Of a stretch of DNA of 64,000 nt, positions 11,604 through 23,400 are shown piece after piece. Source of the stretch: Neodontobutis hainanensis (taxonomy: Eukaryota; Chordata; Actinopteri; Gobiiformes; Odontobutidae); assembly GCA_024349245.1 (NCBI GenBank), contig JALDNG010000416.1, positions 1 through 64,000 on the forward strand. Direction: 5' to 3'. The notes below the pieces were generated by a model. The model was given only the letters and a program-made list of their open reading frames with translations. It did no database searches and was not told where the DNA came from. Within the stretch, counting starts at the first letter, position 1. Every line of letters starts with the position of its first letter. Made by a program: the position numbers and the translations under genes.

Positions 11604-14043
11604 TTAAGGCGAAATTTGCCGATCCCGTGGATAGAATTCGTCAAGAGTACTCTGAGGTATGCGCTTAAGCATTTCTCTCGGAAATATTCTAAGCAAATTC
11701 CAAGCAATATCCAATGATTCAAATATCGTTCGATTCTCATAGTGACCTTGAGTGATGAAGTTCTTTTCGAATTTTTGAAGAAATTCAAGATAGAGTAAAT
11801 CTTCTGATGTGAGAGCCTCTTCGCCAATGACTGCCTTCATCGACTGAACGTCCTTGCCAATTGCATAATTGGCATACTAGATTGGTTAAAAAACCATACC
11901 AACTGGTTTGAAACATCAGCATGATCTTTCCTGGTTAGTTTTTCACCAATGGCTGACTTCATCAAACGTGAAAGCGAAGGTAAGACATTTATAGGTGGAT
12001 AAATCTGAACATGACCAAAAAGAAAACCTGTCGATTATGCATTTGTCTATCAATGTAAACCTGGCCTTCAGTGATGAAACCGGTTAAATCCGGAATGGGG
12101 TGAGTAATATCGTCGTTAGGCATAGTAAGAATAGGTACTTGTGTAATTGAACCATTTCGACCTTCGATGCGGCCAGCCCGTTCATATATGGTGGCTAAAT
12201 CGGTATACATATAACCAGGAAATCCTCGACGACCGGGAACCTCCTCTCGTGCCGCCGAAACCTCTCTAAGTGCTTCTGCATATGAGCTCATGTCTGTCAT
12301 TATAACCAAGACGTGTTTTTCGCACTGATAAGCTAAAAACTCTGCTGTCGTTAATGCAAGCCTTGGGGTAATAATGCGTTCGATTGTAGGGTCGTTGGCA
12401 AGGTTTAAAAATAAACACACGTTTTCCATAGATCCATTTTCTTCGAAATCTTGCTTAAAAAATCGAGCAGTTTCCATATTCACACCCATTGCTGCGAAAA
12501 CTATCGCAAAGTTATCCTCCCTAGAATCTACGGAACCACCATCAGATTTAACCAACCCAGCTTGACGCACAATCTGAGCAGCAATCTAAGTTGTCGGTTA
12601 GAATTCAGTACTTCATTGTGTGGTAAGCCAGCTGCAGAAAATATAGGAATTTTCTGTCCTCTGGCAATGCTGCTTTTGAAAATTACGCATCACCTATTCA
12701 TCGTATCAATTGCTGAAATTCCAGTCTGAATCATTTCTTCGGGATATATTCTTTTCCATGGATTAATTGCCTGACCTTATTTTATTATTAATTAAAACCC
12801 ATGATATCTAAATAATCTTCGGCAATCACAGGAGGCCCATTATCAATCGGTTTTCCAGATCCATTGAAAATACGGCCTAAAAAGTGTTTACGCCATAAAA
12901 TGAAATACATGAGTTATTTTAAAGTTCGTAAATTATTCTTTGTACTTTTAAAAAATAATCGATGCAAAACAAAAGTATAAAAATTTTAAGTAAAATTATA
13001 ACGATAAAACCAAAAAGTATTTGGATGTAAGCAATAAAAAATAAATTTTTAGCTTGCCATAAGTAACAGTTAAATTAAAATTTTCGTGATAAATTACATA
13101 TTATGCTATCTTAATGTGTCCAAAAAGAACAAAACATTTTCATAAATTTTACTTTCAAAACAAGTTGATAATTAAAGTAAAATAGTTATTCGTTCAAAGA
13201 AAAAATAAAAATTAGTTGTTGAAGGTTGTTCCCACGTCAAATTCAAAAACGACAATTAATCTTAAATTTAAAACAGTAAATTCATGAGAAGAATCAACTT
13301 CATGATTAATTTAACACACAAAAACATAATGGAAACATTTTAAAAATAAATTTGTTCCTTTTCCATCATATATAGTTTAAAAAGTAGTTTTTAAACATTT
13401 AAAAATATCTCTTGGCATGACAAAAAAGTAAGATAATTTAAAAACGTAAGCCAAACATGAAAGTCAGGCTAGCAATAAATGGAAAGTGAGATTTTATTCA
13501 ATTAACATTTCATATTAAGTTTCAATGATTAAAAATCAAAGAAAACTGACGAAATAAATTAAAAACGAAAACTTTTGAACTATTTTTCAACGATAATAGA
13601 AATGTAGTTTAAGAATGAATTTTAACATGGAGGAAAATCCTAATTAAAAAGTTAATACCAAGCATATCCTCCGATACCGGTGACCTGAGAATGTCCCCAG
13701 AAAATTCACAAGTCGTAAGCTTTGCATCAATACCACTGGTTCCTTCAAAAACCTGAATTATAAGATTGAGGACTTGGATAACAGCCTTGTTACCGCTCAC
13801 TTCAAGAACTTGTCCACTTCTCACTGTCCCATCTGGAAGAGTCAGGTTCACGATTTCGGCGTATTTCGGAAACTGTTAATTTAAGATATTTACTTTTACA
13901 TGATCCACAATGACAAGAGGACCATTAACACCACACACGGTTCGGTAAGCTAATTATACAAATTCGACACTTATCCTTGGTTGAGATATGTAATCTCTCG
14001 TAACTGCGTGAAAATTCTCAACAAACGTAGAAGAAGAGCTCAT
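11604..14043 (-). CDS. ATP6V1B: V-type proton ATPase subunit B, 10 exons
   Basis: Non-catalytic nucleotide-binding B subunit of the V1 sector, which with subunit A forms the hexamer driving acidification of endosomes, lysosomes and vacuoles. Exons: 14043-13971, 13949-13894, 13872-13775, 13753-13659, 12876-12799, 12775-12694, 12669-12612, 12585-12028, 12004-11900, 11876-11604 (TAA). Introns are 21, 21, 21, 782, 23, 24, 26, 23 and 23 nt. The spliced CDS is 1476 nt (491 aa), the normal family length. Conservation is very high across most of the protein: TLPDGTVRSGQVLEVSG, VFEGTSGIDAK, the GRIFNGSGKPIDNGPP block, the IPIFSAAGLPHNE block, FAIVFAAMGVNMETARFF and the REEVPGRRGFPGYMY block, through to the C-terminal LDEFYPRD. 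The first intron must be removed to give PRITYRTV. It lies head to head with PSMB1, start codons separated by 40 bp. Confidence 0.97.
12877..13658 (-). other. 782-nt intron of the V-ATPase B gene
   Basis: This lies between the fourth and fifth exons, splitting the codon of Gly in MLG|RIF (donor GTATTA, acceptor TTTTTAG). It is over 30 times longer than any other intron in the identified genes here. The interior is extremely AT-rich; I saw no open frame, structured RNA or transposon motif in it. Both boundaries are fixed by the conserved protein on either side. Confidence 0.9.
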
Positions 14044-14083
14044 TTAATTATTTAAACAGTGCGCAGAATCGCTCGTTTTCAAA
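14044..14083. promoter_or_regulatory. Compact bidirectional promoter/5'-leader region
   Basis: Only 40 bp separate the start codons of V-ATPase B (minus) and PSMB1 (plus). The left half is AT-only to AT-rich (TTAATTATTTAAAC) and the right half contains a GC-richer core (GCGCAGAATCGCTCG). Any core promoter must sit here or overlap the coding sequence, and the 5' leaders must be very short. No TATA box or initiator could be assigned with confidence. Confidence 0.6.
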
Positions 14084-14896
14084 ATGATGGCTCGATATAA
14101 CCGACACAAGGACAGACCAGACTTCAACCCTTATTCATGGAACGGTGGGTATTTAAATTAAAACTATAAAGTTCGATCATTGCCATAGCAGGGGACACGT
14201 TTGCGGTAGTAGCCTCCGACAACCGGATCAGTCAAGATTATTCAATTCACTCAAGAACTTGTTCCAAAGTTCACGAACTGTTTTATATTTAAATTTATTT
14301 CAGGTCTAAAAATTTATTCATTGGTATCTGCGGTTTCATAGGTGATTCTGCTGCTTTCCTAAAACATTTGCAGATCAAAATTAAAGTTAAAAAATTTCAA
14401 ATTTAGGATTATAGGATGAATCATAAAAGTCATATGAGGTTTGTGAGTGTGTCACTAAAAGCGCCGCATCTGCGGCACAGTTAATCAGCAACTCACTTTA
14501 TTTTAGGAGATTCTTCCCCTATTATATTTATGTTGTTTTGGTTGGAATAGATGAGGAAGGTTTCTTTATTTTATTATAATAGGTCATGGAGTGGTGTATA
14601 GCTACGATCCAGTTGGATCTTATGAGAAGGTTAACTATAGAGCATCTGGATCCGGGGCTTCTTTTATCCAACCAATTCTCGACAGTCAAGTATTTCATAT
14701 TTTGTTAAAGATTGCTTTAAATCACCAACAATTTCCTCGTGAATTTTCGAGCAATTCTAATGATGTAAAACAGTTTATTTTCGACGTGTTTCGGAGTGTG
14801 ACTGAAAGGGATATATACACTGGCGACGGTGGCACAATGGTAACTATCACACAAAATGAAAATACAAAAGAGGAGTTTGTCCTTCGTCACGATTGA
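14084..14896 (+). CDS. PSMB1: 20S proteasome subunit beta-6 (beta type-1), 7 exons
   Basis: Non-catalytic beta subunit of the 20S proteasome core. Exons: 14084-14148, 14172-14279, 14304-14385, 14407-14438, 14462-14559, 14583-14689, 14711-14896 (TGA). Introns are 23, 24, 21, 23, 23 and 21 nt. The spliced CDS is 678 nt (225 aa), close to the family length. Conserved blocks are GGSIIAIAGDTFAVVASDNR, IGICGFIGDSA, RRFFPYY, GIDEEG, YSYDPVGSYEKV and ERDIYTGDG. The usual active-site Thr1 is replaced by Ser in a Gly-Gly-Ser context, as expected for an inactive beta-6 subunit. The last intron (14690-14710) keeps frame and has no stop; it is called because removal gives exactly the human spacing between the conserved Asp-Xaa-Gln and the Asp-Val-Phe block. 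ATG is doubled (14084 and 14087). It is divergently transcribed from V-ATPase B. Confidence 0.96.
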
Positions 14897-17800
14897 ATAT
14901 TTTTGCTGATAATTTAAAAAAATTATGATAACCTTATTCTTTTCTTTAAATTTATATCTAGTGATTTCTGTTGTGTTCCTATCCTTTCCTTCTCTTTTAT
15001 ATATCAAATTCAATTTGAGGACTGATACTTAATCTGATTCAAAAGTTTATTTTGTCTCTTTGGTCTTTTTATTGTTTTCAACGTATTTTAGTGATGATTT
15101 GAATCTCGGTTGTTTTGGAAGTTGCATTTAGTCTTAAAGTTCATTAGCTTTTCATATTACTCCTTCAACAAAATTTATCAAATTGTATGAGGTGAATTTG
15201 TTTATGTCTTTTTGTTCAAGATTAACAGCATTTGTTTTGTAGTTTGTTAGAAATTGTACTTATGAATAAAAATAGGTTTCGTAGATAGTTGAAACGCCTA
15301 TTTGTTAATTGTAAGTTGTTATTTTGTCACGTTAACCGCCAAATAATCAAAAATTTTGGCGAGAAACTTTTGTTTGAGAAGATTAGAAATATTTAATATC
15401 ACCTTATGATTTTAATGTTCTAGAGTTAATTTTCATCGCAACTTTAAAAACCAGAGGTTATCCTTTGCATCTTGCTACTTTCTTTAAATGTGCGTAAAAT
15501 TGAAGAAAATGTCAAACCATGTGTATATAAAATGGTTTGAGTTATTTTTAAATGTGAAAATATTGAATAATGTTCGTTGTTTTGATATAGCCTAACTAAA
15601 ACTGAGAAAATAATTAAAATTAACTGAAAATATTTCATTTAACTGTTAAATTTATCAGATGATAACAATAAAAAATATTAAGTTTTCCGCTCGAGCTTGG
15701 CTGAATAAACACGTGTCACACTTTTGTCAAATTGAGTTTATATTCAAAATAAATTGAAACCATACTTTTCTCAAGATAATAAGCAAGTTAGCTATTGAAT
15801 CAAAAACATATTTTGACACTCCAGTAATTTGATTAGTTCATCCTTGTCTAATGTTAATGGATAATTTATTATTGACTAAAAATTTTATCATCCTTTACTT
15901 TTCTTTGTTAAATATCAGTGCAACCTTTCAATTTAACTGTAACATATTTTGATATTTAAAATTTTTACGCTTTAATCAGTGGAAAAGATATATTTGCTTC
16001 TTTCCATGCCATATTTTTCACAATATTAAAATAAAAAGAATTTGAATTTATTTCTATAACCAACAGATTTTTTTCATTCGTCACTTTTATTTATATCTCC
16101 AAAAGGTATGTTGAGAAACGCTTTTACTTTTGAACACTTAAAATCTGTTATATTGGCTTAAATTTATTTTTTATGTTTTTATTGACAAACTTTTCATTTG
16201 GAAAGGATTTTTCAAATGATTATTTTTAATCATATGATTGATATCCTAGTTAGTTCACTGAATTCACAGCGTCGATTTAATCCTGATTCAGAAGCTTCTT
16301 AAATCCCGATCTAGAACGACATGATAGGATACACGAGACATTTTTACTTGTCATCATCCAAACGATTTTCTAACATAGAGTATACATATCTCTATTCTTG
16401 AAACTACCATCGAAAAATGCTTCATGTAAACGCAATCAACATTCGCATATTAGTGATTCATCTCTAAGTTCCACTTTGGATAACATGAGTAGATATTCCG
16501 GCAATATGTTATCATTAAAGTTTTGATTTATTTACTGACTAACAACATCATCTGATTTTTTCAATTTTAACAGCTTTAAGAATTTTATTATTCTTAAAAT
16601 TATTATTTTCCAGTAAGTTAGGAGATATTCTAAGATATTTTCTTCGCGGATATTTCAGAACAGCCCTTTTGTCAAAGTAATGCTGTCTAATTGGCAAAGG
16701 AAAATTTGAGCGTTTGAGTGAGAATAATCTCACAATTCCTCTAACTAGATAAAGAGGACAAAGTTGCTCAGTAAAAGAGGACTTATAAACATTTACTTTA
16801 TCATGTTTGAAACCTTTCGTTTGAGTCTTACCTTAACACAAACTCTCAATCACAACTGGCCTAATTAGTTTGACTCATCCCTATCTTCTGAAAGATTCAA
16901 AATAATTTTCATATGAAATGTCAAGTGATTATTTTCATGATATTGAGATGTCATATAAATTAGCTAAAAGGGCTTTCTAAGGCAGTATACAAGTAAATTT
17001 TTAAATATAATAACACAACCTCAAATATTTTTTACGTATTGAAACATAAAATCAAGAATAAAAATCTGCATTCATATAATTATATAAAATTTCATAAAGC
17101 GAAACGATTTTCACCCTAATTTAAGATGATAAATGAAGTTTTCATCTTCAATATAAATTCTGTTATTCATCAATTACGTGTCAGGGTTGTTGATATCTAT
17201 TAATTCATCTTAGAATGAGGAGTAAAAAGCGTTTGAATATTTTTTTGATTTAAATGAAAACATATCTTCTTACGAATTGAAGATATTTTCAAATTTCATA
17301 AAATTAAAAAACTTACATCATTTTGAACATCCATATACATCTTAATATAGTTCAGTATTTTAATTATGAATGGTAAATTAAAAACAGAAAAAGTAAAGAA
17401 ATTAAAAATTAGTGATAATTTATAAATCACTTATTCCGTCCTCTGGAGTTGAATTTTGAAATTTCCATGGGTAGATACATGTAATTTTCCCTCGTTAATG
17501 GAATTTACACGAAAACATGCAATTTCACCCAATAAAAAAATTTTAAACATTCCCATAATTTAAAATACTTAAAGCCCAACTCTATAAAATTTATACTGTC
17601 TTAAAAATAAAAATGAAAAATGCGATCGTATTTTTATTTGTAAAATCATGTTTCTCTTGAGTAAACTATTTTGATATTTTTCAATTTTAAGATCAAAACT
17701 AGTTGAAAAGTTGTGATTGAATTCATTCTTTTTTGAGTACGTGAGAGTACTAATGTTCATTATACCATTATAGTAACTTTAAATTGAATAAATATAACAT

Positions 17801-18946
17801 TTTAAATTGTAATGGTGAGTTTTAACTCTCATCAATGTTTAAGCCAAAGTTATATTTTATTATTTGACCTTTTTTTCAACAACTATTCCCCAAAACAAAA
17901 TTGTTGAATCACAAAAGAAATCGATTTTAAAAAATTTTGGAATTGTTCAAGTCTCATTTTTATATTTTCTTACAGTTAAGATATTGGACAAAATGAAAAT
18001 ATCAGAGTAGAAACATTAAAACACGAAAACATCCGAACTATTTTGGCCTCCGCTGAATATAAATAATAATATTCATCAAACATGTTCATTAAAATTCAAA
18101 AAAATTACATAAAGCATCACAAAGTAATTTTATTTTGTTTATAGTTGAATATTTATTCCTTATTTTAATGACATCAGTTTTTTATTTTCAAATTCTGTCA
18201 AATATGTTTTGATAGATTGTAGATTATTAATTTTCTCAAAATTGATATTTTTTAACTCCTTTATTGTTTCGCTAAAATCTTTAATCAAATTTGAGGTGTC
18301 ATTTGGAGTATTACGCAATATACATAAATATTGTAATTTTTTCAAAACTTGTAAGATATTTTTACTTTAACCCAAGTGAATACAAAGTGAGAATTAATCA
18401 GGCTGCTTAAAAATATGAAAGTTATGTGGGAGTTATAGTTCGATAAATTTAACATTTAATTTTTGAAAATGGTTAAATTATGAGATGCGCATAAAATATC
18501 ATACTTGCTCGAAAATTTCGAGAATTTGATATTGAATATCTTTTTCAGTATTTCTGATATATTGTTATAATTAAAACGATGATACCGGTTTGTTATTTAT
18601 TTAATTTCATTTATGTGACCTTAACCGCGTATTTTGGCGTGTGTTCAAACAATGTTGGTTTCTTGTTCTGGAAAAAAATTTATACAATGATTATTCATGA
18701 GACGTTGTCTTATTATTATGAATCAACTATAAAACCTATGCGTTTTATTGTTGTGCACGAAATCTTTTGTTTTCAGCATAAATCATATTAATGACCTATG
18801 GATAGCATAAATATAATCAAAGAACTTAAAAAATAAAAAAATAACCGACGAAGTAATCAGAATATATTATATCTTTTTAACGAGCATATCCGAAATAAAT
18901 TTGAGACGATCTGTGATACAAATAAAATAGATTGACCATCAGTAAA
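14897..18946. other. AT-rich intergenic stretch, no gene identified
   Basis: The left end holds the 3' UTR of PSMB1. The rest is strongly AT-rich with only chance-length frames. On the minus strand at about 16300-16500, short open pieces can be joined by GT-AG gaps of 21 and 28 nt into about 50 codons (containing DESLICE and DRDLRSF), but no family is recognised and the start is unclear. Nothing else stands out. Confidence 0.4.
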
Positions 18947-20404
18947 ATGTGTACAGTTGACACGATCATAAATTCTATTTCTGATTATTTATTTAAAATA
19001 CAAGATATAAATGAGGAAATAGAAGCCTTATTTCAACTTATGAATCGCGATCAAAAATTTAGAAAACAGAAGCATATTCTTGAAAATGAAATATCCGTTG
19101 AAATTATTTCTTATACTAAGTCATATATATTGTGCATTGAATCTTTAAAAGTGGTTGTTTCAAAAATAAAACAAGAAGACAGTGCAGCTTCACTTCGTGA
19201 AATAAGTAAGTTACTTTTTAATATATTGAGAAACTCGCCGGGAGTTTAAAGGAATGTTAAAAAATAACAAGATTGATTTAAACAGGAAGAAAGCCTGCCA
19301 CGAAGAGATAGTAAAATATTTTGAGATGGTATGAGATCATTTTTAGCTTTTATAGAATAAAGGCAAACAGACTCGGACAAACAACGAAGACAGTGCAGTG
19401 AAACATCTCAAAAAAACAAGGCGCAATGCTACAAAATATTTAGGTATAAAGGATAACCGTTTTGATCAAAATACTCGTGACAACGAACATTAAACTTTTC
19501 AAAATTACACTTAAAATTAGATCAAATTACAAATGAAAGAGCTTCATTGGATCAATGGATAATGCGGGATTATATCAGACAAATAAGACTGGTCAGCCCA
19601 GGTTCATCTGCTCGATTTCAGAATAAACTTAGGAAAACAATGAAAAATTACTTGGTTCCTATTTTTACTTCGCTTCATATAAATCTTGAATCTCTAGAAT
19701 GGATAAAATTTTTGAGGGAAGATGTACAATATATGTAATTGAAAGTCACTTTTATCAATAGGGATTTACTTGATGATCTATGTTTTACAAAGGGACGAAT
19801 TTTGGATGATTTTATGGACGAAACGTTTGAAAAAATCTTCGACGCTTTGAAAAAAGATAAATACTCTAATTTTGGAGGGGAATTAGTTGATTCGAACGGA
19901 AAGGCCTTTGAAAATTATAAAATCGATCCTAGCGTGAAAGAAATATATCTTGCGCTTTGTCAAGTCATGCGCGCAGCAAACAAGGAAGCCATGTTCGTTC
20001 AAAAATTCGAAGAATTTATTCACGCAATTACTAACAAAATCATTAATATACTTTATGTTGGTAAGCAATACAATAAGAACATTCCAAAAAGTTTATTAAA
20101 CTACAAAAACCGAAAGAATGTTTTGAGTGTTGATTATGTACACAACGTCCTAGGCTCAATCAATAATATTCCTGGGGTTATTAATGATCGTTTCTCATTA
20201 AAATCGGCTCTGAAAAAAATGTTCTACTTTGAAAACTACAACTTATTTTTGCAAAACCTAAGATGTGACCAGTTTCGAATTGAAATATTGAATGAGGTAA
20301 GCGTGACATTTAATTTTAAGTGTATTGATATTCTATATAGCCGATACCTTCATGAGGCATGTGACGCTATTTTGAATGCTACGAAACACGAAAATCTCTC
20401 TTGA
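18947..20404 (+). CDS. Unrecognised helical protein, about 444 aa, 5 exons
   Basis: Proposed exons: 18947-19205, 19231-19328, 19356-19476, 19521-19734, 19762-20404 (TGA); introns of 25, 27, 44 and 27 nt. The total of 1335 nt is a multiple of three. The first donor (GTAAGT) and the last intron (19735-19761, removing an in-frame TAA) are convincing. The 44-nt intron at 19477-19520 is the least certain. The protein is rich in Lys, Glu, Ile, Leu and Asn and predicted mostly helical. The N-terminal 90 residues look coiled-coil-like (QDINEEIEALFQLMNRD). The C-terminal 214 residues are in one long exon (containing QVMRAANKEAMFVQKFEEF). Length and helical texture recall tethering-complex or coiled-coil scaffold subunits, but I cannot assign a family. 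The first ATG in the open frame is used; an upstream exon is not excluded. Confidence 0.72.
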
Positions 20405-23400
20405 TATCTTCCTCATAAGATTTTACTTTTTAGATGTAATAAAAGATTTTAATATTTTATTTGATTCAAAATCGATTGCCTAAATTTTAAAGTGGGAATC
20501 TTCAACCGGAAATCAACAGAGTCGATTACCATTAATGTTCATCAATTTCCTATATGATTCTTAAATGTTATTTGTGAGCTTATTTTCATCTGTTATTATG
20601 AAAACTTAAATTACTCTAAATTTAAATACCTTGGTCATGATTTGAACATGCTCAAATTTATCTTGGTTCATACTTATTTTGATTCTCAGTATTAATAATT
20701 GGAATCGAAGACTTCCATTCAACCCCTTTGAAAATAATTAAAGTTTAACCTTGAAGAAGATAAATATAAGGGAAATGTTGATATCTGTTTGTTGTCAGAT
20801 GCATTAAATTATGATATTCAAACAAAACCCTCATAAAAATCGACAAAAGACTTATTAAAACGGCACAATTATATAAAGGATTTAAATTCAAAAACAAAAA
20901 TATATGCATTCTTTGAAAAACAGATAGCCTCAAACATCCTGAGATTGAACCTACTTTGATATTGAAGATTCGGAAACTATTTTATGATCACATCTATAAA
21001 GATTAAAATAGTATGAAAAATTTTTTATTATCAAATAAGAATCTACTAAATCAGTTTGTATCATATCTTCAACATTTTTCAAATTAAAAGATTTGCAAAA
21101 ATCGAAAAGTGCAAGATGAGCTTTTAACCGAACGATATCTTCTATAGTTTGCCAAAACCCAAATGACATTTAATTAACCGCCACGAATGGGATTTTTTTA
21201 TTTTTTACCATCTTTGATATATTTATATTTTTTTAATTCTTGAGAACGAGTGTTATAACTTTTTACACGCGTTTATTCAAAAATCCGACTATAACCGAAT
21301 AAAATGTCACCAATTGACCATTTTTTATATTTAAAAAACCATACGCATAAATAGAGCGAATAGTAATTAAAATAAAATATTTTTGATAATTATTCAAAAG
21401 TTTGAAAACCGTCTACCTGTTGAATCCCATTCACGATGAATAAAACACACAACACTTAACAGACTGATATTTGCCTTGAAAATACTAAAAAGTCTTTATG
21501 AATTTCATTTTAACGATAATATATTTTATTAAAGTGTTATTATGACTTCTTGAGATTTTATTTTCTTTCTTGTGAAATTCAAACAAAAAATACACTAGAG
21601 ATGAAATTAGAACTTCACGACTCTACGTATATCTAGTTTGACAATTGATGAATACTTAGACTGGTAAATTTTTCCATGCAGTTTTTATGGGTTTAATTTC
21701 TCATCACTTTTTGTAGCACGACATTTTAAATAAAAGTGAACGGAAGGAAAGAGCGTTGAAGAGATTCTTAATTATAAACAATTATAAAAAGTCCAAAATT
21801 ATTTCAACAAAATTTTGTAAGTTTGAAAAAGTTATTTTTTAAAATAATTAAAGTGAGTTTCAGTTTTTAACAACAATAAAAAGCGCGTGCAATCGTTTCC
21901 ATGGCCGCACCACCTTTACTCCAAAATACTCGTAAATTTGAAAATTTTATAAAGTATTAAACCAAATTCAGGAATGAGAAAAATTTTACATTCTTTTATT
22001 TGAGATATTTATATTTTTCATTCGAATACAAAACAGCAGATTAATAAATAAAAGCTAAAAATGAGAATTCGTAGTTAAGCTTATTAAGGTGGCATTTATT
22101 GCCCAAAATAAATGTTTATGTTATATTGAATCTTGAACAAATTTAATACTTTAAAATTAGCTGATGTGGCTTCAGAAAGTTACAAATATGTCCTCACCTC
22201 GATTTATGTTTAAGAAAATTGATGATATCGCAAATCAAAGATAAACTCAAAGGGTATAATGTCAAGTTATCAAACGAATACGGGAGTTTGGTTCAATATT
22301 TCCCGTGACTAAAACATGAGACAGATACATTTTTTGTGAAAATGAGCAAATACGTTTTCATTTATCCTAATTATAGGATCATGAACTCATTTTGTCTGAA
22401 ATTCAATTTCCTTAGCTGCGATATGCACAAAATTCACTTGAAAAATTGACTATTTAAACTACTCATTCTTATTCGCATATAGTAGACTTATGATACAAAA
22501 TTAATCAGTTTAAAATAAGTTTGACAGAATTGTTAGTTGACAAATACAATATTTTTGGGTGTATATTATTTTGATGCTTGTGAAAAACCATCGTATTTAC
22601 CGAAGAAATCCGATAAATGTGTCAATAACAAAAATATCTTTTGAATATTATATTTAAAGGTTGAATTCGTTGAAATAATTGGTAAAATATTATAAATGAA
22701 GAAAAAAAGAGAAAATTGGTTTTGGTTGTAAAGTTTTTTCTCAGTGTCGTAAATTAAGCATGTAAATTAATCTTATCAAAGAACGCGTGAAATTTTAATC
22801 ATCACTAAACTTGGGACATTTTATCCTTCAAAATCGTTTTAGAGACTTTATTTTTAACAATTTTAATTTTTCACTTTCGATATGTAATAAAAACAAATTA
22901 CAAGCTTTAATTTTACATAATCAGTGTTAGGGCGTGTGAAGTTCATAATAAACACTCAACATAATCCCATACCGATCATCTTAACTACCACTGATTTAAG
23001 GTTAATTAAATTTTAACATTTATATTTTTATGATAAAAATTTTGGCACAGAATCACATCTAGTGTTACGTTTACCAATTCAAAGGATACAATTAGAAATA
23101 CTCAATTGATCCTATCACGTTATAAGTTCAAACTATTATATTTTCCTACAGAATTTTAAACGCTTGATATAGTTTGCTACAATAAAAAGAATTTTGTAGT
23201 TTTCGTGAATCTTTGAGATTTTTATGAGTATATTTGTGACGATATGGGTGCAAGTTGATTAAGAAAACCTAAAATAATGCGAGCAAGAAGATACTTTAAA
23301 AATTAAAGGGATCTAAACCAATATATGTACTTTGAATTATTTAAATAGCTTTCCTGTTGGTTTAACTATAAGAAGCCTTTTTTTCAAATGATACTTTATA

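Noticed and set aside
12374..12729. Two plus-strand open frames of 63 and 92 codons
   Set aside because: They are antisense to the highly conserved exons of V-ATPase B and have no family match; they are shadows of that gene.
14717..15013. Minus-strand 98-codon frame
   Set aside because: It overlaps the last exon of PSMB1 in antisense and continues into its AT-rich 3' flank; low-complexity residues only.
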